Shown piece after piece: positions 47,396 through 61,852 of a DNA stretch of 64,000 nt. Numbering within the stretch: position 1 is the first letter of the stretch; each line of letters begins with the position of its first letter. The translations under genes were made by a program, and so were the position numbers. This stretch comes from Antedon mediterranea (lineage: Eukaryota > Echinodermata > Crinoidea > Comatulida > Antedonidae). Below the pieces are notes generated by a model. It was not told the origin of the DNA. It searched no databases and saw only the letters and a list, made by a program, of their open reading frames with translations. Where the stretch lies: positions 24,842,365 to 24,906,364 of the forward strand of contig NC_092678.1 in the NCBI RefSeq assembly GCF_964355755.1, read 5' to 3'.

Positions 47396-47616
47396 AGCTT
47401 GGTTCCCACTAGAACGTAACGTAAGGACGTAAACGCAACGCAAGCGTTTTAATCAATGACAAGCGAAGTTATAGACCGTTAGCAATCACAAGCGAATAAA
47501 CCATCGCTTGTGATTGGTCAATTCACTTGCGTTGCGTTACGTCCTTGTGTTGCGTCGCTAGTGGGAACCACGCTTGCGTTACGTCCTTGTGTTGCGTCGC
47601 TAGTGGGAACCACGCT
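47396..47616. mobile_element. MITE family B, complete copy with TTA duplication
   Basis: Ends AGCTTGGTTCCCACTAG and CTAGTGGGAACCACGCT, flanked by TTA on both sides (PIF/Harbinger-type target). Inner inverted repeats AACGCAAG/CTTGCGTT surround CAATCACAAGCG. The right end is duplicated in tandem (about 41 bp). Confidence 0.85.
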
Positions 47617-47793
47617 TTAATGATGATTGTTTATGTTTATGCCTTTTTTTGTTGGAAATAAAGTAAAGTATAATTTCCGGGGATCTGGCAGCTCTATTTT
47701 TCAACTTCTCATCTCAGCCCCAACCATGATAGAGCTGAGGTGATCCTATATATTTTGTTTCATATTTCAACAAATCATGTCGTAACATCATAA

Positions 47794-47971
47794 AGCGTGG
47801 TTCCCACTAGCGACGCAACGCAAGGACGTAACGCAACGCAAGTGAATTGACCAATCACAAGCGATGCGTATTCGCTTGTGATTGCTAACTGTCTATAACT
47901 TCGCTTGTCATTGGTTAAAACGCTTGCGTTGCATTTACGTCCTTGCGTTACGTTCTAGTGGGAACCAAGCT
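47794..47971. mobile_element. MITE family B, second copy (inverted orientation)
   Basis: 178 bp, the reverse complement of the copy 180 bp to the left, with the same ends. Flanks are TAA and TTA. The pair would form a long stem between the two copies. Confidence 0.85.
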
Positions 47972-49146
47972 TTAGGAAACAAACCAAGATAATCTTTTGT
48001 AAAATGTAAATGTGAGGACGCAACGTTGTTTAAGCTTGTATTGGTTCTCACTAGGATCACAGTCAATAAAAACTTTCTATTTCCGAATTCTGATTGTTGC
48101 TCATTTTTTGACATCACACAAAATTAGTGTACTTTTGTCCACGCTTTCGTTTCGCATAAATTTGGCTAATGGAAAATAGACTTTAGGGGTAAATATACAT
48201 AGGGTGAAAATCTCTTTTTAGTCATGTTGACGATCGCGTTCAAACAATGCTAATAATACGCACGCACGCAGCACGCACTTTTAATATTCAAACATAGTAA
48301 ACAAAACAATTTAAATTCAAGCATTTTATGCCATATTTATTCTAATTTTAAACAATAATTTCATATATGTTATTACATAACTACAAAATTTACTTTGGCA
48401 AAATGTGCATAACAAAGCAACACATAAAATTCAATAAACGTGTTTACTGAAATATTCTACAAAAGGTACTCAAAAGGAATGTAAGTATATTTAAAATATT
48501 TGTAAACTGTTTTCTAATAAAAAACGTGGAATGTATAATATATGCTTTTTATGTATTCAGTTGTTTGATTTGGAATTTTAAATATTAAGTTATTACTTAT
48601 ATTATACTTAAATATAGTGATTTTTAATCGTTCTATTTTTATTTTTCAGTGGAAATTAAGACCCTATATTTAGTTAAATGGAAAGGCTTCTAGAAAAGGT
48701 AGATATTACAACAGATGCCTAACACCATCACAAAAACAATCAAAATAGTTCACCAACATCAGGACAAAATGTTCCTCAATGAGTGGCCAATAAATTGCTT
48801 TTCTCTAACAGATAATTTCTCTACCATATTATTTTTTTATTATTGCAGTATATACTTTAATCTAAAGGTGAATATTTACATTTACATGATTACACTCCAA
48901 GAGGTATTTCATCATATACATCAAATACATATTTTTAACTCATTCTTATAATTAGTATAACCAATTTCCCACTAAAACTAATATAAATATAATATAAAAT
49001 GGTAACAAATTCCAAAAAAAGAAAAAACAGGACTTCTGAAAGCTGTGAGATTATTTGTGCATCTCCTGGATCCAGAAAACAATAGAAACAATGATTTATA
49101 AGCCGACATAACAACTTAAAATACCATTAAAACATTGCGCCAAATC
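47972..49146. other. Spacer and MFSD5 3' UTR region
   Basis: AT-rich sequence with no recognised gene. The part nearest 49147 is MFSD5 3' UTR on the minus strand, but I could not settle a polyadenylation signal. Confidence 0.4.
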
Positions 49147-52100
49147 TCAGCACAATTGTTCTTTTTCTGGGTGTCCTTCAGGTGGTTCATCCGTAAGAGG
49201 CACAACCCCCTTGGATTCTGCCAACTTGCTTTGATTCTTATAATAACCAGAGGAAACGCTTCTGTAAAATAATTAAATCATATTTGTCAAATACACAGAA
49301 ATAAAATTTGAAACATAACAATAAGTACAAACAGTTATGTATAACAAATTTTATTATTTACAGTGAGGGCATAACCTCAAGTATATCTACAGTGAAACCT
49401 ATCCTTTGGGCCATATTCAGTCTACAATATCGTCATGGATTTGAGAATCACTCTTAGTGGTGGAACAAGTTTTCTCGAATAAGGACTACAAAGCGTAGGT
49501 CCAGTGTACACAGTTTGTACTTTAAAGATCTAAGTTTAAATAGTGCAGTTGGCCAGTGAACTGGCTTAAAAAAAGCTCCTGTGTCAGAGGAATTACAACC
49601 TACCTACAACTTAGCTTTGGAATTTTGGTATATTATATTTTAAGATGGTATATTCATTGCTTGTGAAACTGGGTGAGTGGGAACACAGGCTTTAAGTCAT
49701 AGTGATTAGGTTCGCTTTTGTGTCCCATGCCAGCTCACTCAGTTGGTTCTATTGTTAACTGGGTGAGTGGGGAACACAGGCTTTAAGTCATAGTGATTAG
49801 GTTCGCTTTTGTGTCCCATGCCAGCTCACTCAGTTGGTTCTATTGTTTTTTTTGTATGTCGTGATTTTCATGTATTTTATATTTGGCAATAAAAGAATAA
49901 GAATAAGAATACTATAGGACAGTGAATAATTTACTCCTTGGCCATGTGCCTAAAGACTTATAATAGACGAAACGAAACAAATAAATTGAAAGAAGGGCAA
50001 TATCATATGTTTATGGCCAATCGTGATTCAGGAGACAAAAGGCGCCAAAAGTGACCCTATGCTACGTTCTACTGTCTGTAATAATGTGTACTTACTTATA
50101 CAATAAGCATTGTGTAAGGAATGCTACAAATAGAAAAACACAGCAGCTTTTAAAGATGGCCGCCATTGTCAAATCCTGTAGCAGTATCACTATCACCAAC
50201 AGATTTAATGGAATCCTATAGAAGTTCATGATTGTTGCACGAGCTGAAATAGAATAGCATTTGGTTACAACATTTTAGATACAGCTTATTTCTATGTATT
50301 GTGAAGGTAGGTCCAGTGTACACATCTAGCTCATGTGCACTTTAAAGAACCTAGTACATCTAGTAGGGGGTTTCCGCTAGTACATCACAGCCACTGATCA
50401 TAAATGTCTTTGACTGAAGAGGTCATTCAGTATAAATAAATAATAAATAAAATAAAAATCGTCATCACTTACCCTCTTCTGGGAGATATCTTTTACGCAT
50501 CTCCATTAGGGCTGGCCAGAAAATACCAATACACATTTCAAACACAAGAAACCCAGTGTAAACAGCAGGTTGTTGCTAACCAAAATATTAAACAAATTAA
50601 TTAAAAGCAAGATTTTTAGTATGCAACATTCATTCAGTTTCTATTTTAGAACTAAAAATTGCAAATTTTCCAACCGAACAAGCCAGTAAAAAAGCCTACT
50701 CTAAGACGACCACAGTAGACACTTACCTCTGGCCTAAATATTGGAACGGCCAATCCCACCATTGCAACAAGAAGCACGACACGCATGAACGACTCGACAG
50801 AGAAAACTTTGTTTAAAAGTTTGAAAATTGATGATCCTATCATGACTGCCACCTTAAAAAAACATTTACAGTTTTATTTATTTATGAATCCTATGAAATC
50901 AATCCATCAAAATCAGTCAATTAAAATCAAAATTAATCAATCAATCAAAATCAGTCAAACAAATCCAAATGTTTTACCATAAAGCTGGCGAAAATCCATC
51001 CATGAGGAATTAATGGTTTATCCATATCAATATTTAATTTTGACTGGGTCAATTCTAGGGCTGGAGTCCACTCAAGAACGAAAGTATACATGGCCCCTTC
51101 AAACAGTGACTGTACTAGGCCTAGGTACAATATAACAGGGTCTAACAAACAAATACAAAACACACGTAGTAGATATAAATAGTAATAATATTAATTTTAT
51201 TACAAATTACAGAAAAAAAGGACATTTATACATTATTTTTTGGAGAAAATAAATTAACTATAGTAGTAGACCTAGAATAAAAATGTAAGCACAGAGAAAA
51301 CTCAACCAAGCGCCCAAGATTGGTTTATAAAACTATTAGTATATCAGCTTGCTTGGGCAAAAAAAAATGCTTTTAACAGCAAATTCAAGTGTTTATTACG
51401 AATATATACTGCTGCTTACCATTTCGAATTGATGAGAAAGCTGATGAAAATGAAGTCATAACATTAGCTGAAGAGTCTCCATAATTCTCAGTCCATGACG
51501 TGATGATGACAATTATTAAAATGATAAGTACGACAAGAGACACATCAAAAGGCGCTCTGCAAAAATAACGATGTTGAAGTTATAATACTCATATAGCATG
51601 CTGTAATAATACAACATACATACTGTAATGACCCAGTGGTCTAATGGTATGGCATATAAAGCAACAAAGTTTAGGTTCAAATCTTGTTAATTACCCACCA
51701 AAGTTAGCGGTAACTGTGCTTATGAAGCAAACATACTTGGTAAAAGCATAAACTAACTCTTAAGCTTGGTTTGCTTTAGGACGCAACACAATTTGACCAA
51801 TCACAACACAACGGATCATCCACTCTGTCGCCTGTGATTGGTCAACTCACTGCGCTACATTGTTGTGTTGTTACTTACACCATGCCATACATGTCTGAGA
51901 AACACTGAGCAACAACACCAGATATGATGGCTACCAGAGAGTTGCCTAAAGTTTGTAGGGCAAAGATTGAAGTAAGATGCTCGTCAGGAAAACCACGCTT
52001 AAAAAGAAACAGCAGGAGTGGTTACCAAGAAACGAGCAAGTGAGGTGAGTGAAGCATATGAGCAAAAAATATAATCTACATGTGGAGGGGTAAAAGTGGA

Positions 52101-54955
52101 TATAGAGAATAGGAGCTTTCTATTGCAACGGCCTACTGTATGCCTTAGCCTGGACGCATTATTTGCTTTCCTATCCAATTAAGCCAGAAATCATGAATAA
52201 TTCATTAGAATAATTATGACATAATATGGCACATTATAGAGGGTGCTATATAAGTATGCAGAGAGAGAAATAATTTGTGTAAACAGCGGTCGCCAACAGA
52301 AATGTTTGGTCTAGTGGTAAAAGGCTTTAACCTATTACGCTGGAGCCCTAGGTTCAAGGTCTTTCAAGAACATGTTTTTTTTAATAGTTAAGAGAGATTA
52401 TTTTAATAGAGGGTTAGGTTTAGTATATTTAGGAAGCAGATCAGCTATCTTTCAATTCTTTGTAATAGAAAATAATTAAGGTTTCTGCCTTAATTGGATA
52501 GGAAAAAAAATGCTGCCTGGACATAGGATGGTCAAAAGAGTGTCAAGGAATTAACAAGTTCATAAGTCATAGGTCAGGGCATTACTCTGTGTCACCTCAA
52601 AAGAGTACAATCATGGCACATTTTACGCATCATGACTTTCAATTCACTGTGCATATGTTCGGTGAAACAGTTTAGTAATACTGTACTAACATACCTTTTT
52701 GTGCTCACAGACAAGCCACGCCTCAAACGCACTAAACAATAACGATGTAGCAACTCCTCCCAGAAGCCGGCCGACCATTAATATGTAGAAATCAGCAAAA
52801 TGTTTGGTGATACAGGACAAGCCATACAGGATGCAGTACAAAATGCAATTGTTTCTTCTTCCACTATAAACAATAAACAGATAATGATTGTAAAGCCTGG
52901 TTTCCTGTCGACGTTATTAGACGTTATCGTTAAAAATAATCGGCGATCTTCTACGTAAACATTAACATTTTAACGATTTACAGGAAAAGGTACTCGCTAT
53001 CGTTATCATTTCAACTTAATCGTTTTCAAACGATCGTCGTTGAACTATCAACGAAGATAGCGTCGAATACGTCGACAGGAAAACAGGCTTAAAGCTACAA
53101 TCAGTTCTTTTTTGTACCTATCAAACCCCATGTGTTTACCGAAATTATTAAAACAAAAATAAACAAATAAATACCTGCCCTAGTTACTGTACAGAATATG
53201 CTCTATTTATGACTTTATGTTATCAGTCTTTCTAGACTGATATATTTTTATATTTTTATTTTTATATTTTTGTTGACAAATTACAATAAAAACACAAAAC
53301 ACTCAAATTATGTTAATTATCTGAACAAGTTAATCTTAGGTTTACAATAAAAAATAAAATGTGTACAAACAAAAAAATACAGATTAAATTCTTCTCATTT
53401 GCAAAACAGATTAGAGATATCATAATATGCACACAAAGTAAATAAAATATAAAAACACCTGTTATTATACAATGTACTGTATAAAGAGCAGCAGATGTTT
53501 TGTTATCTCCCAGATGCATCCATATGTATGTAACTTATTACAGTTTTATGGCATGATATAGTAAATTGATTTAAACATGCAAGATATACTGAAAAAAGAG
53601 CAGCCTGACTGTTTGAAAAAGACATTAGGATATTAATTAAGTTCTTGACTTCAGAATACTGTATGATTGTATCATGGACATATAAATAGGTCCATGATTG
53701 TAATGTAATATAATTTGTGGGAGATTTTGCTGTATTAAAGACTCTACTCGCTTGGTTGATTGAATATCACAGTTGTTTATTCAATAATACGTTATAATAC
53801 ACAATAATTATAAAGAAACAGTGATGCTGGACCTTTCTGGGGCAAATTGGTGAACTCAATTGAATTGCAATAAAATGATTTTTATAAATCTATATCATTA
53901 CATTACAGTCATTTGGAGTCTTTTGTCAGACTTCAACAATTCCTCCTCTGTTGTTTCCTAATTAACTGGTATTTAAAAAAATTGATAATTGTTTGGCTAC
54001 TGCGAAGAAGATTTGTGTCAGAGAGCCAAGTTAATTGGTCAGATGGTAGGCCCCTCTGACCCAGTTGTACTGTGTCCTCAGTAGTACAGTCAATTATGTC
54101 AGAGGAGCCAAGTTAATTGGTCAGATGGTAAAGCCCCTCTTGTCCCAGTTGTACTGTGTCCTCAGTAGTACAGTCAATTATGTCAGAGGAGCCAAGTTAA
54201 TTGGTCAGATGGTAGGCCCCTCTGACCCAGTTGTACTGTGTCCTCAGTAGTACAGTCAATTATGTCAGAGGAGACAATACTTACTATTTATCTGCGAATG
54301 AACCAACAAACGTTCCAAATAACATACTAGCACCAAAGCCTGCCACAAATAGCTGCTGGATTTGGAAAGTTGTCATCTCATACTTAGCATAAAGCGCATA
54401 CATGTATGGGCCCTGTAGCCAATCAGCAACTGGAATTTGATAATAATAATAATAATAATAATAATAATATGATGATGATATATTAATGATATGATGATGG
54501 TATATGGTGATGATATGATAATGATATGATGATGATGATGATATGATGATAATGATGATAATGATGATAATGATGATATATGATGATGATATGATGATGA
54601 TGATATGATATATGATGATGATATATGATGTAATATAATGATATAATGATGATGATATGACAATGATTATATATGTCTGATGATATGATATGATAATGAC
54701 TCATTTCAGCCACTTTGGAATGTATAGTATTATAATTTATTACATACAGGTATTAAAAATATTTTAAATATACATAATACAATTGATTGATTAAAAATAA
54801 AATGAAGGCATACCCATTGCAAGTAGATAAACCGGCAGATATGTCCATTGAAATGTTTTAAAGGCTACATCTCCAGATACTGGTACAATAGAGTGTGAAA
54901 ATAAATGTAAAAGCAATCCGACAACGCAGAGGGCTATAGCTGTGTAGATGAACAT
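49147..54955 (-). CDS. MFSD5: MFSD5-like major facilitator (molybdate-anion transporter)
   Basis: Ten coding exons: 54814-54955, 54285-54429, 52695-52863, 51879-51997, 51420-51556, 50978-51141, 50727-50852, 50473-50575, 50096-50243 and 49147-49261. GT-AG borders and phases agree, giving 455 aa against about 450 for human MFSD5. Diagnostic stretches are ADWLQGPYMYALYAKY, FVAGFGASMLFGTFVGSFAD followed by KYGRR (MFS loop 2-3 motif), VGRLLGGVATSLLFSAFEAW and NFYRIPLNLL. The protein should be a 12-helix plasma-membrane carrier; animal MFSD5 and its algal homologue MOT2 import molybdate. The start is the first ATG of exon 2 (MFIYTAIALCVVGLLLHLF, helix 1); the upstream exon is non-coding. Introns contain SINE pieces, tRNA-like relics, a MITE and an 82-bp tandem repeat. 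The C-terminal tail is hydrophilic, as in the family. Confidence 0.95.
49455..49910 (+). mobile_element. SINE body with tandem-duplicated insert and (AATAAG)n end
   Basis: GGTGGAACAAG, TAAGGACTA, GGTCCAGTGTACACAG and ACTTTAAAGA match the SINE at 62404-62757. A 90-bp segment (ACTGGGTGAGTGG to GTTGGTTCTATTG) is duplicated at 49669 and 49759. The region ends in GAATAAGAATAAGAAT. Confidence 0.65.
50286..50455 (+). mobile_element. SINE 3' body with AAATA tail (single copy of the 186-bp unit)
   Basis: GGTCCAGTGTACACATCTAG, GTGCACTTTAAAGAACC, ACAGCCACTGATCATAA and TTTGACTGAAGAGGTCA are the same sequence as the 186-bp array unit at 24.6-25.7 kb, here present once and followed by an AAATAAATAA tail. 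It lies in an MFSD5 intron. Confidence 0.8.
51633..51705 (+). repeat. tRNA-like relic
   Basis: CAGTGGTCTAATGGTATGG resembles an A box and GGTTCAAATC a B box, 45 nt apart, with a possible short acceptor stem. No credible anticodon arm. It is probably a SINE head. Confidence 0.4.
51768..51895. mobile_element. MITE family B, diverged fragment
   Basis: TTAAGCTTGGTTTGCTTTAG, GGACGCAACAC and the CCAATCACAAC/GTGATTGGTC inner inverted repeat match the family. The right end is lost near the MFSD5 exon 51879-51997. Confidence 0.5.
52306..52370 (+). repeat. tRNA-like relic
   Basis: TGGTCTAGTGGTAAAAGGC and GGTTCAAGGTC have A- and B-box character and spacing. It lies in an MFSD5 intron and is probably SINE-derived. 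Confidence 0.35.
52894..53089. mobile_element. MITE with AGCCTGGTTTCCTGTCGACG ends and TAA duplication
   Basis: 196 bp, terminal inverted repeats, flanked on both sides by TAA (PIF/Harbinger-type target). The inner part has paired AACGATAG and CTATCGTT motifs. It lies in an MFSD5 intron. Confidence 0.8.
54017..54275. repeat. 82-bp tandem repeat, three copies, beside a splice donor
   Basis: Units start at 54017, 54098 and 54182, each with GTCAGAGGAGCCAAGTTAAT and GTCCTCAGTAGTACAGTCAA. The last partial unit ends a few nt from the donor (54279-54284) of MFSD5 exon 54285-54429. Confidence 0.9.
54437..54690. repeat. ATA/ATG microsatellite
   Basis: Irregular AAT, GATGAT and GATATGAT repeats just past the acceptor of the MFSD5 exon. 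Histidine/serine/isoleucine reading frames here are artefacts. Confidence 0.9.
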
Positions 54956-55249
54956 CTTGGATTCAGGTCGTCTTATTCTAGTCTTAAAACAACAAACAAA
55001 AGAATTATACGTAGATAATAATTCCTTGACTTAATAATATAATAAGTTTTATTTAGGCTGTTCACAGAAATGATCGGGACATTCATCAAATTGGCCCAGT
55101 TTTTAAAACGTTTTTTTTAAAGCCTGATATTAATATTTGCTGAGCGGAAGAGTTCAATATAAGTTAGTAGCCTACTACTTAAATACTATAGTAGAATAGA
55201 AGGTCTACACCGTGGTTACACTACCTACCTAGTACTACACTAGGGCCTA

Positions 55250-55520
55250 CACAGTAGTAGTAGTAGCCTAGGCCTAGGCCTAGAGATAGTTGCAGCAGTA
55301 TTACCGTAGAAATAGGGCGTAGGCCTAGGTAGAGTAGTATTACTAGCTAGCTAGGCCTATTTTATAGTAGCAGGGCCTTAAATAAACAGGCTCTAGCCTA
55401 GTAGGCCTAACAGAGCCATATATAGAGCTCTATATAATAATGGCTCTGAGGCCTAACTAGCTAGGCCGCCCTCAGTCTAGCTAGCTAGACTAGGCTAGGG
55501 TGTAGGCCTAGGCCCTTAAA
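55250..55520. repeat. TAGGCCTA/CTAGCTAG-rich tract
   Basis: Dense palindromic TAGGCCTAGG and CTAGCTAG words just inside the first MFSD5 intron, adjacent to the 5' UTR exon. Confidence 0.6.
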
Positions 55521-55543
55521 ACAATAATGTAATGTGCACTTAC

Positions 55544-55610
55544 ATTTATTGATGAAACAGTCACAAAACTCGGCTTCTATAAAATGTTTACGTTTACTAC
55601 GCCTCACCTA
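55544..55610 (-). other. MFSD5: Probable non-coding first exon of MFSD5
   Basis: A minus-strand donor (AAT|GTAAGT at 55538-55543) precedes the coding exon 54814-54955 by 0.6 kb. The exon has no ATG in frame with the protein. Its 5' limit is not determined. Confidence 0.5.
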
Positions 55611-55689
55611 CGTACAAGACATACAAGCATTATTATATTAATTTAATGAAGCGCAACCTATTTATATAAAATTATATTATTTATGTATG

Positions 55690-56360
55690 GTGCCGCCGGT
55701 CGGTGTGTAAATGTTATTCTCATCAGAGAGAGATACGGGAACCATAAAGATAGTGGAGTAGTTATAGAGGGGGTAGTTGTGTTTTTTGCTGCTATCATAA
55801 AATTATTGTTGAAAATCAACTAATATTTGTTTAAAAACTACTTACTGTATTAAGAATTTAATGAATAATAAATAAAAGATGTATACATGGGGAAATAGAT
55901 TATTCATTTGCTATCGGATACAGGAACTATTTGAACTGGTTTACCAACACAGCAGGGTTGGAGGGGGTTTTTTTGGCCTTAAAAATTGTCGAAATCAACT
56001 TTTGTTCATTTTATAATTTTTGTTTTTTTTATTACCGTAATCTTAGTTTAAAAGCAATAAGTGGTCTATCCGTGAGGCAGTGCTAGAATACACTAGTTCA
56101 ATAAATATCTCATGAATAAATAAAAGGTACGTGTGTCTTATGGAAATAATCAGTTCCGCTATGAGACAATCGGTACAAAACAATCGACTACCGATAGGGG
56201 GGGTAGTTGTGTTTTTTGTTGCCGTCATACATTATCGAAAATCATATGCCGTACTAAATTATTAATGTACTGTAAAGTATTGAAAAGCAGTGAGTGGTCT
56301 ACTCACGAAAGGAGACGCCAGAAAATAATTATTCAGTTTTATAACTCCAAACTAAACAAA
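55690..56360. repeat. Degenerate ~430-bp tandem duplication upstream of MFSD5
   Basis: GGGGGTAGTTGTGTTTTTTG, then a TCATA segment and GAAAATCA, occurs at 55768 and 56197. A diverged intermediate is at about 55960. AAAAGCA(A/G)T(A/G)AGTGGTCTA recurs at 56050 and 56285. No gene was seen. Confidence 0.55.
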
Positions 56361-56914
56361 TAAACATAAACAATAATTGTTGAAGTAAGCATTTCTTCAT
56401 GACGTTTATTTTTCACACAGAATACCGAGAACAGGTTGAAATATTTCTACAACAATCTAACGAGGCAATACGTTGCCAGAAAAATTACAGATTCTTCCTG
56501 TAAATATTGCCCCACTCAAGAGTATTTTGTTAAAACCCTACTGATGGATATCGACGGAATGAGAAATGATCTGTAAACCAAAATATATTGGTTATAAATT
56601 ATTAAACATTAATATCGCTACATATGCTCAACAGTATTATATCTATAAACCAGTTGCCTACTGAAAATCAACATATTTGAATCAACGTGTTATAAATCTA
56701 CTTCCAAAACTACGTATATTCCTATATTAAATGACAAAATATAAAAATAATAAAAGCAATAACAGGATCTAGATCGGAACCTAGTGATAGTAAATTGGTA
56801 TCCACATTTACTGTAGTGCATACATAGGCTTACCTTAATTTTCTGTACAAAAAAGCAGTATGTAATAATAGTAAGATAGTTTTTAAATAACCACCAACAT
56901 GCTTACATACAGTA

Positions 56915-57036
56915 AGCTGTCTACACTATTAAGTTTTAAAGAAAAATGTGCCCAAATATGGTAGAGATATGACATCATATTCATATATGGGCACATTTTG
57001 TGTCGCATATAAAGTTTGATAGTGTGGACAGAGCTT
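56915..57036. mobile_element. MITE family A, copy 9
   Basis: A short copy, flanked by TA at both ends (56913-56914 and 57037-57038), with both terminal repeats (AGCTGTCTACACTAT and GATAGTGTGGACAGAGCTT). Confidence 0.8.
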
Positions 57037-57667
57037 TAGGTTAGAATATATAATAAAAGATTCAAAGAGAAACAAATACAGTCATTTCAAGGGTCTTGTG
57101 AAGGATAATTTGAAAAATTAATACACTCGTAAATTCCTAATTTCCAGAATTTATATTTTCTATGCACAAAGTGTAAATAGGAGAAGAATATGAGAGAAAA
57201 TAATTGTAATTTGAACACCAATAACACTTTCTGGAAAGAGTGCAGAATGTCAAAATCACAATTGTATAGAATTCTAAAAAGAATATATTGCCAAATAAGC
57301 ACTATAGATACTATTATTGATTTGCATCAACTTACAACAATAAAAAAAATGTTTATCACATTTGTATATATTCAACAGTGCATAATTATGGAATTATATG
57401 GCTTTAACAAACATTTGTCTGGTTAACAAATATTAAATACAAAGACAGCTGGGTGGATAAAATGATACTTGCTCTAGAGGAAACATTTCACAAGAGATGA
57501 TAATGATTACAATGTTCTCTACATAAAGGTTAATCCAGATTATAACCATTGCTTCCAAATATTATTCCTTTTAGCTGAATTATACGCAGTTTACATGTAC
57601 TACAAGAAATGATATGTCTCCTAGTAACGCAAAGCTATGAATAAGAGACAATAATTAGCATCTAGGA

Positions 57668-57800
57668 GTAGGTGGTTGCCATGTCCCAAGACCTACAGTA
57701 GTATTGTATATACACCATCCCCGGTGAACAAGTGGACTAGGTGGTTGCCATGTCTTAAGACCTAGTAGTATTGTATATACATTATCCCCGGTGAAGAAGC
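57668..57800. repeat. 70-bp tandem duplication downstream of the GTPase gene
   Basis: AGGTGGTTGCCATGTC, AGACCTA, AGTATTGTATATACA and ATCCCCGGTGAA occur twice, 70 bp apart, probably inside the 3' UTR. Confidence 0.85.
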
Positions 57801-57977
57801 CTTCATACAAAGTTCAGACCAGCAGCCTTCAATGGTCCCATAGCATGTGGGATGACGTGCACATGGAAAAAAATATACACAAAGAGGTCATGGCAACAAC
57901 AACAACGTATAAGGAATAAAACCTTAGCGCTTTGTGTGTTGGATAAAATTAAAAAATTACAGAGCACTTGAAACTGA

Positions 57978-60631
<2,654 letters not shown>

Positions 60632-60672
60632 TTAATCTTCTCTATTCCTAACATATTACCATGATATATTAC

Positions 60673-60730
60673 CTGTCTAAATCTTTCCTAACAGAAACGC
60701 AATACTTGTTCATGTTTCCAGAGGTCTAGA
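60673..60730 (-). other. RHOA: 5' exon of the RHOA-like gene (UTR, or N-terminal extension)
   Basis: The donor (GACAG|GTAATA on the minus strand) pairs with the acceptor at 60513-60515. The exon contains an ATG at 60711-60713 with A at -3; after splicing it is in frame with the normal start 17 codons later, with no stop between. The transcription start is unknown. Confidence 0.6.
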
Positions 60731-61852
60731 GCGAACTTTATTATTTATGATAATTTACTGCTTTGTTTAACTGGGTTTGCATTCCCTTAATCCATCTGTG
60801 TAGTGACTTAGCACGCATCCCTCTTTTTAAGTGCATAAATTATTTTACTCATCACTAACTAAATCTAACCACTGTAAATTGCAATTACTCTATGGTAAGT
60901 ATTTTATAATTTATCATACAATTACTAGGGCGCCTAATCCTGCGCCACGAGCATCCATCCGATTGTTGATACTGGTGCGCAATAAATGACAGAATTTTTT
61001 TCCAAATAGAACAGAATATGATGATCATCATTTCACCATGCTGGTTTAAGGCTTCTAATTTAATTCCATGTTTTTGTTTTGTATTTCGTGTAAAAATCTG
61101 CAAATAGCAAGTCGATTTTTGGAATGACCACTTCCAGGTCAATGAAACTAGTTTTTTTAAGTTTGATTAAAAATTAAATAACATAATAAATAATAAATTA
61201 CATGTTAATGATTAAAAATCCAATAAACCATCATAGAAGGGTCATTCCATCTCAGATCACCCAATGAGTTAAACCCTACCTCTTCCAATTTTGATGAAAT
61301 TTGGTATATGGGTGATTCATAGCAATTAAAGCCAAAATTTCAAATTTTAACTTTATCGGACCAACGGTTTTCGAGATATCGCAATTTCAATTTTCGGTTT
61401 TTACGCAAAAAAGGGCGCATCCGCCACGTTTCAAAGAGCTGTATCTCGGGAACTATAGGTTCGATTTTAAAAGCAAAGGTATTTTTGTAAAGGGGAGACC
61501 ATAAGGAATCTAAATATACTAATTGTGTGTGTTTTATGTTAATTTTAATTTGAATAAAACTTTGACATATATTTTGACCTTGAAATTGACCCTGTGGAAC
61601 ACGCCCGATTTGTTGGTGACTATCACGAAAAATGTAGCCCTATGTGTCAACTACAACATATAAAAAAATTGGAGGGGTTTTTTTCTTTGTTTCCATGAAA
61701 TTACAATTTGAAGTTGACATACCTCTTCCTTTTAGTGTATTTTTGGTGTATGTCCATGCATTACTTCAATGTCAATTTGATGTATTCCAAAAATAATTTT
61801 ATTTACAAACTAAATATAAATATTATAATGTTAAATTGTCTATGTCTGGCCT

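Larger units (their letters stand above)
56361..57977. other. Spacer and RHOA-like 3' UTR region
   Basis: No coding exon recognised. It contains a family A MITE and a 70-bp duplication, listed separately. The part next to 57978 is 3' UTR of the minus-strand GTPase gene; the UTR end is unknown. Confidence 0.4.

Noticed and set aside
54373-54713. His/Ser/Ile-rich minus-strand frames
   Set aside because: Translation of the ATG/ATA microsatellite. Only the exon 54285-54429 is real coding sequence here.
57087-57426. Frames of 71-78 aa on both strands near 57.2 kb
   Set aside because: Low-complexity AT-rich sequence, no homology, no splice context; chance frames.
60885-61142. 85-aa minus-strand frame upstream of the RHOA-like gene
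   Set aside because: No recognisable domain and no conserved motifs; likely chance.
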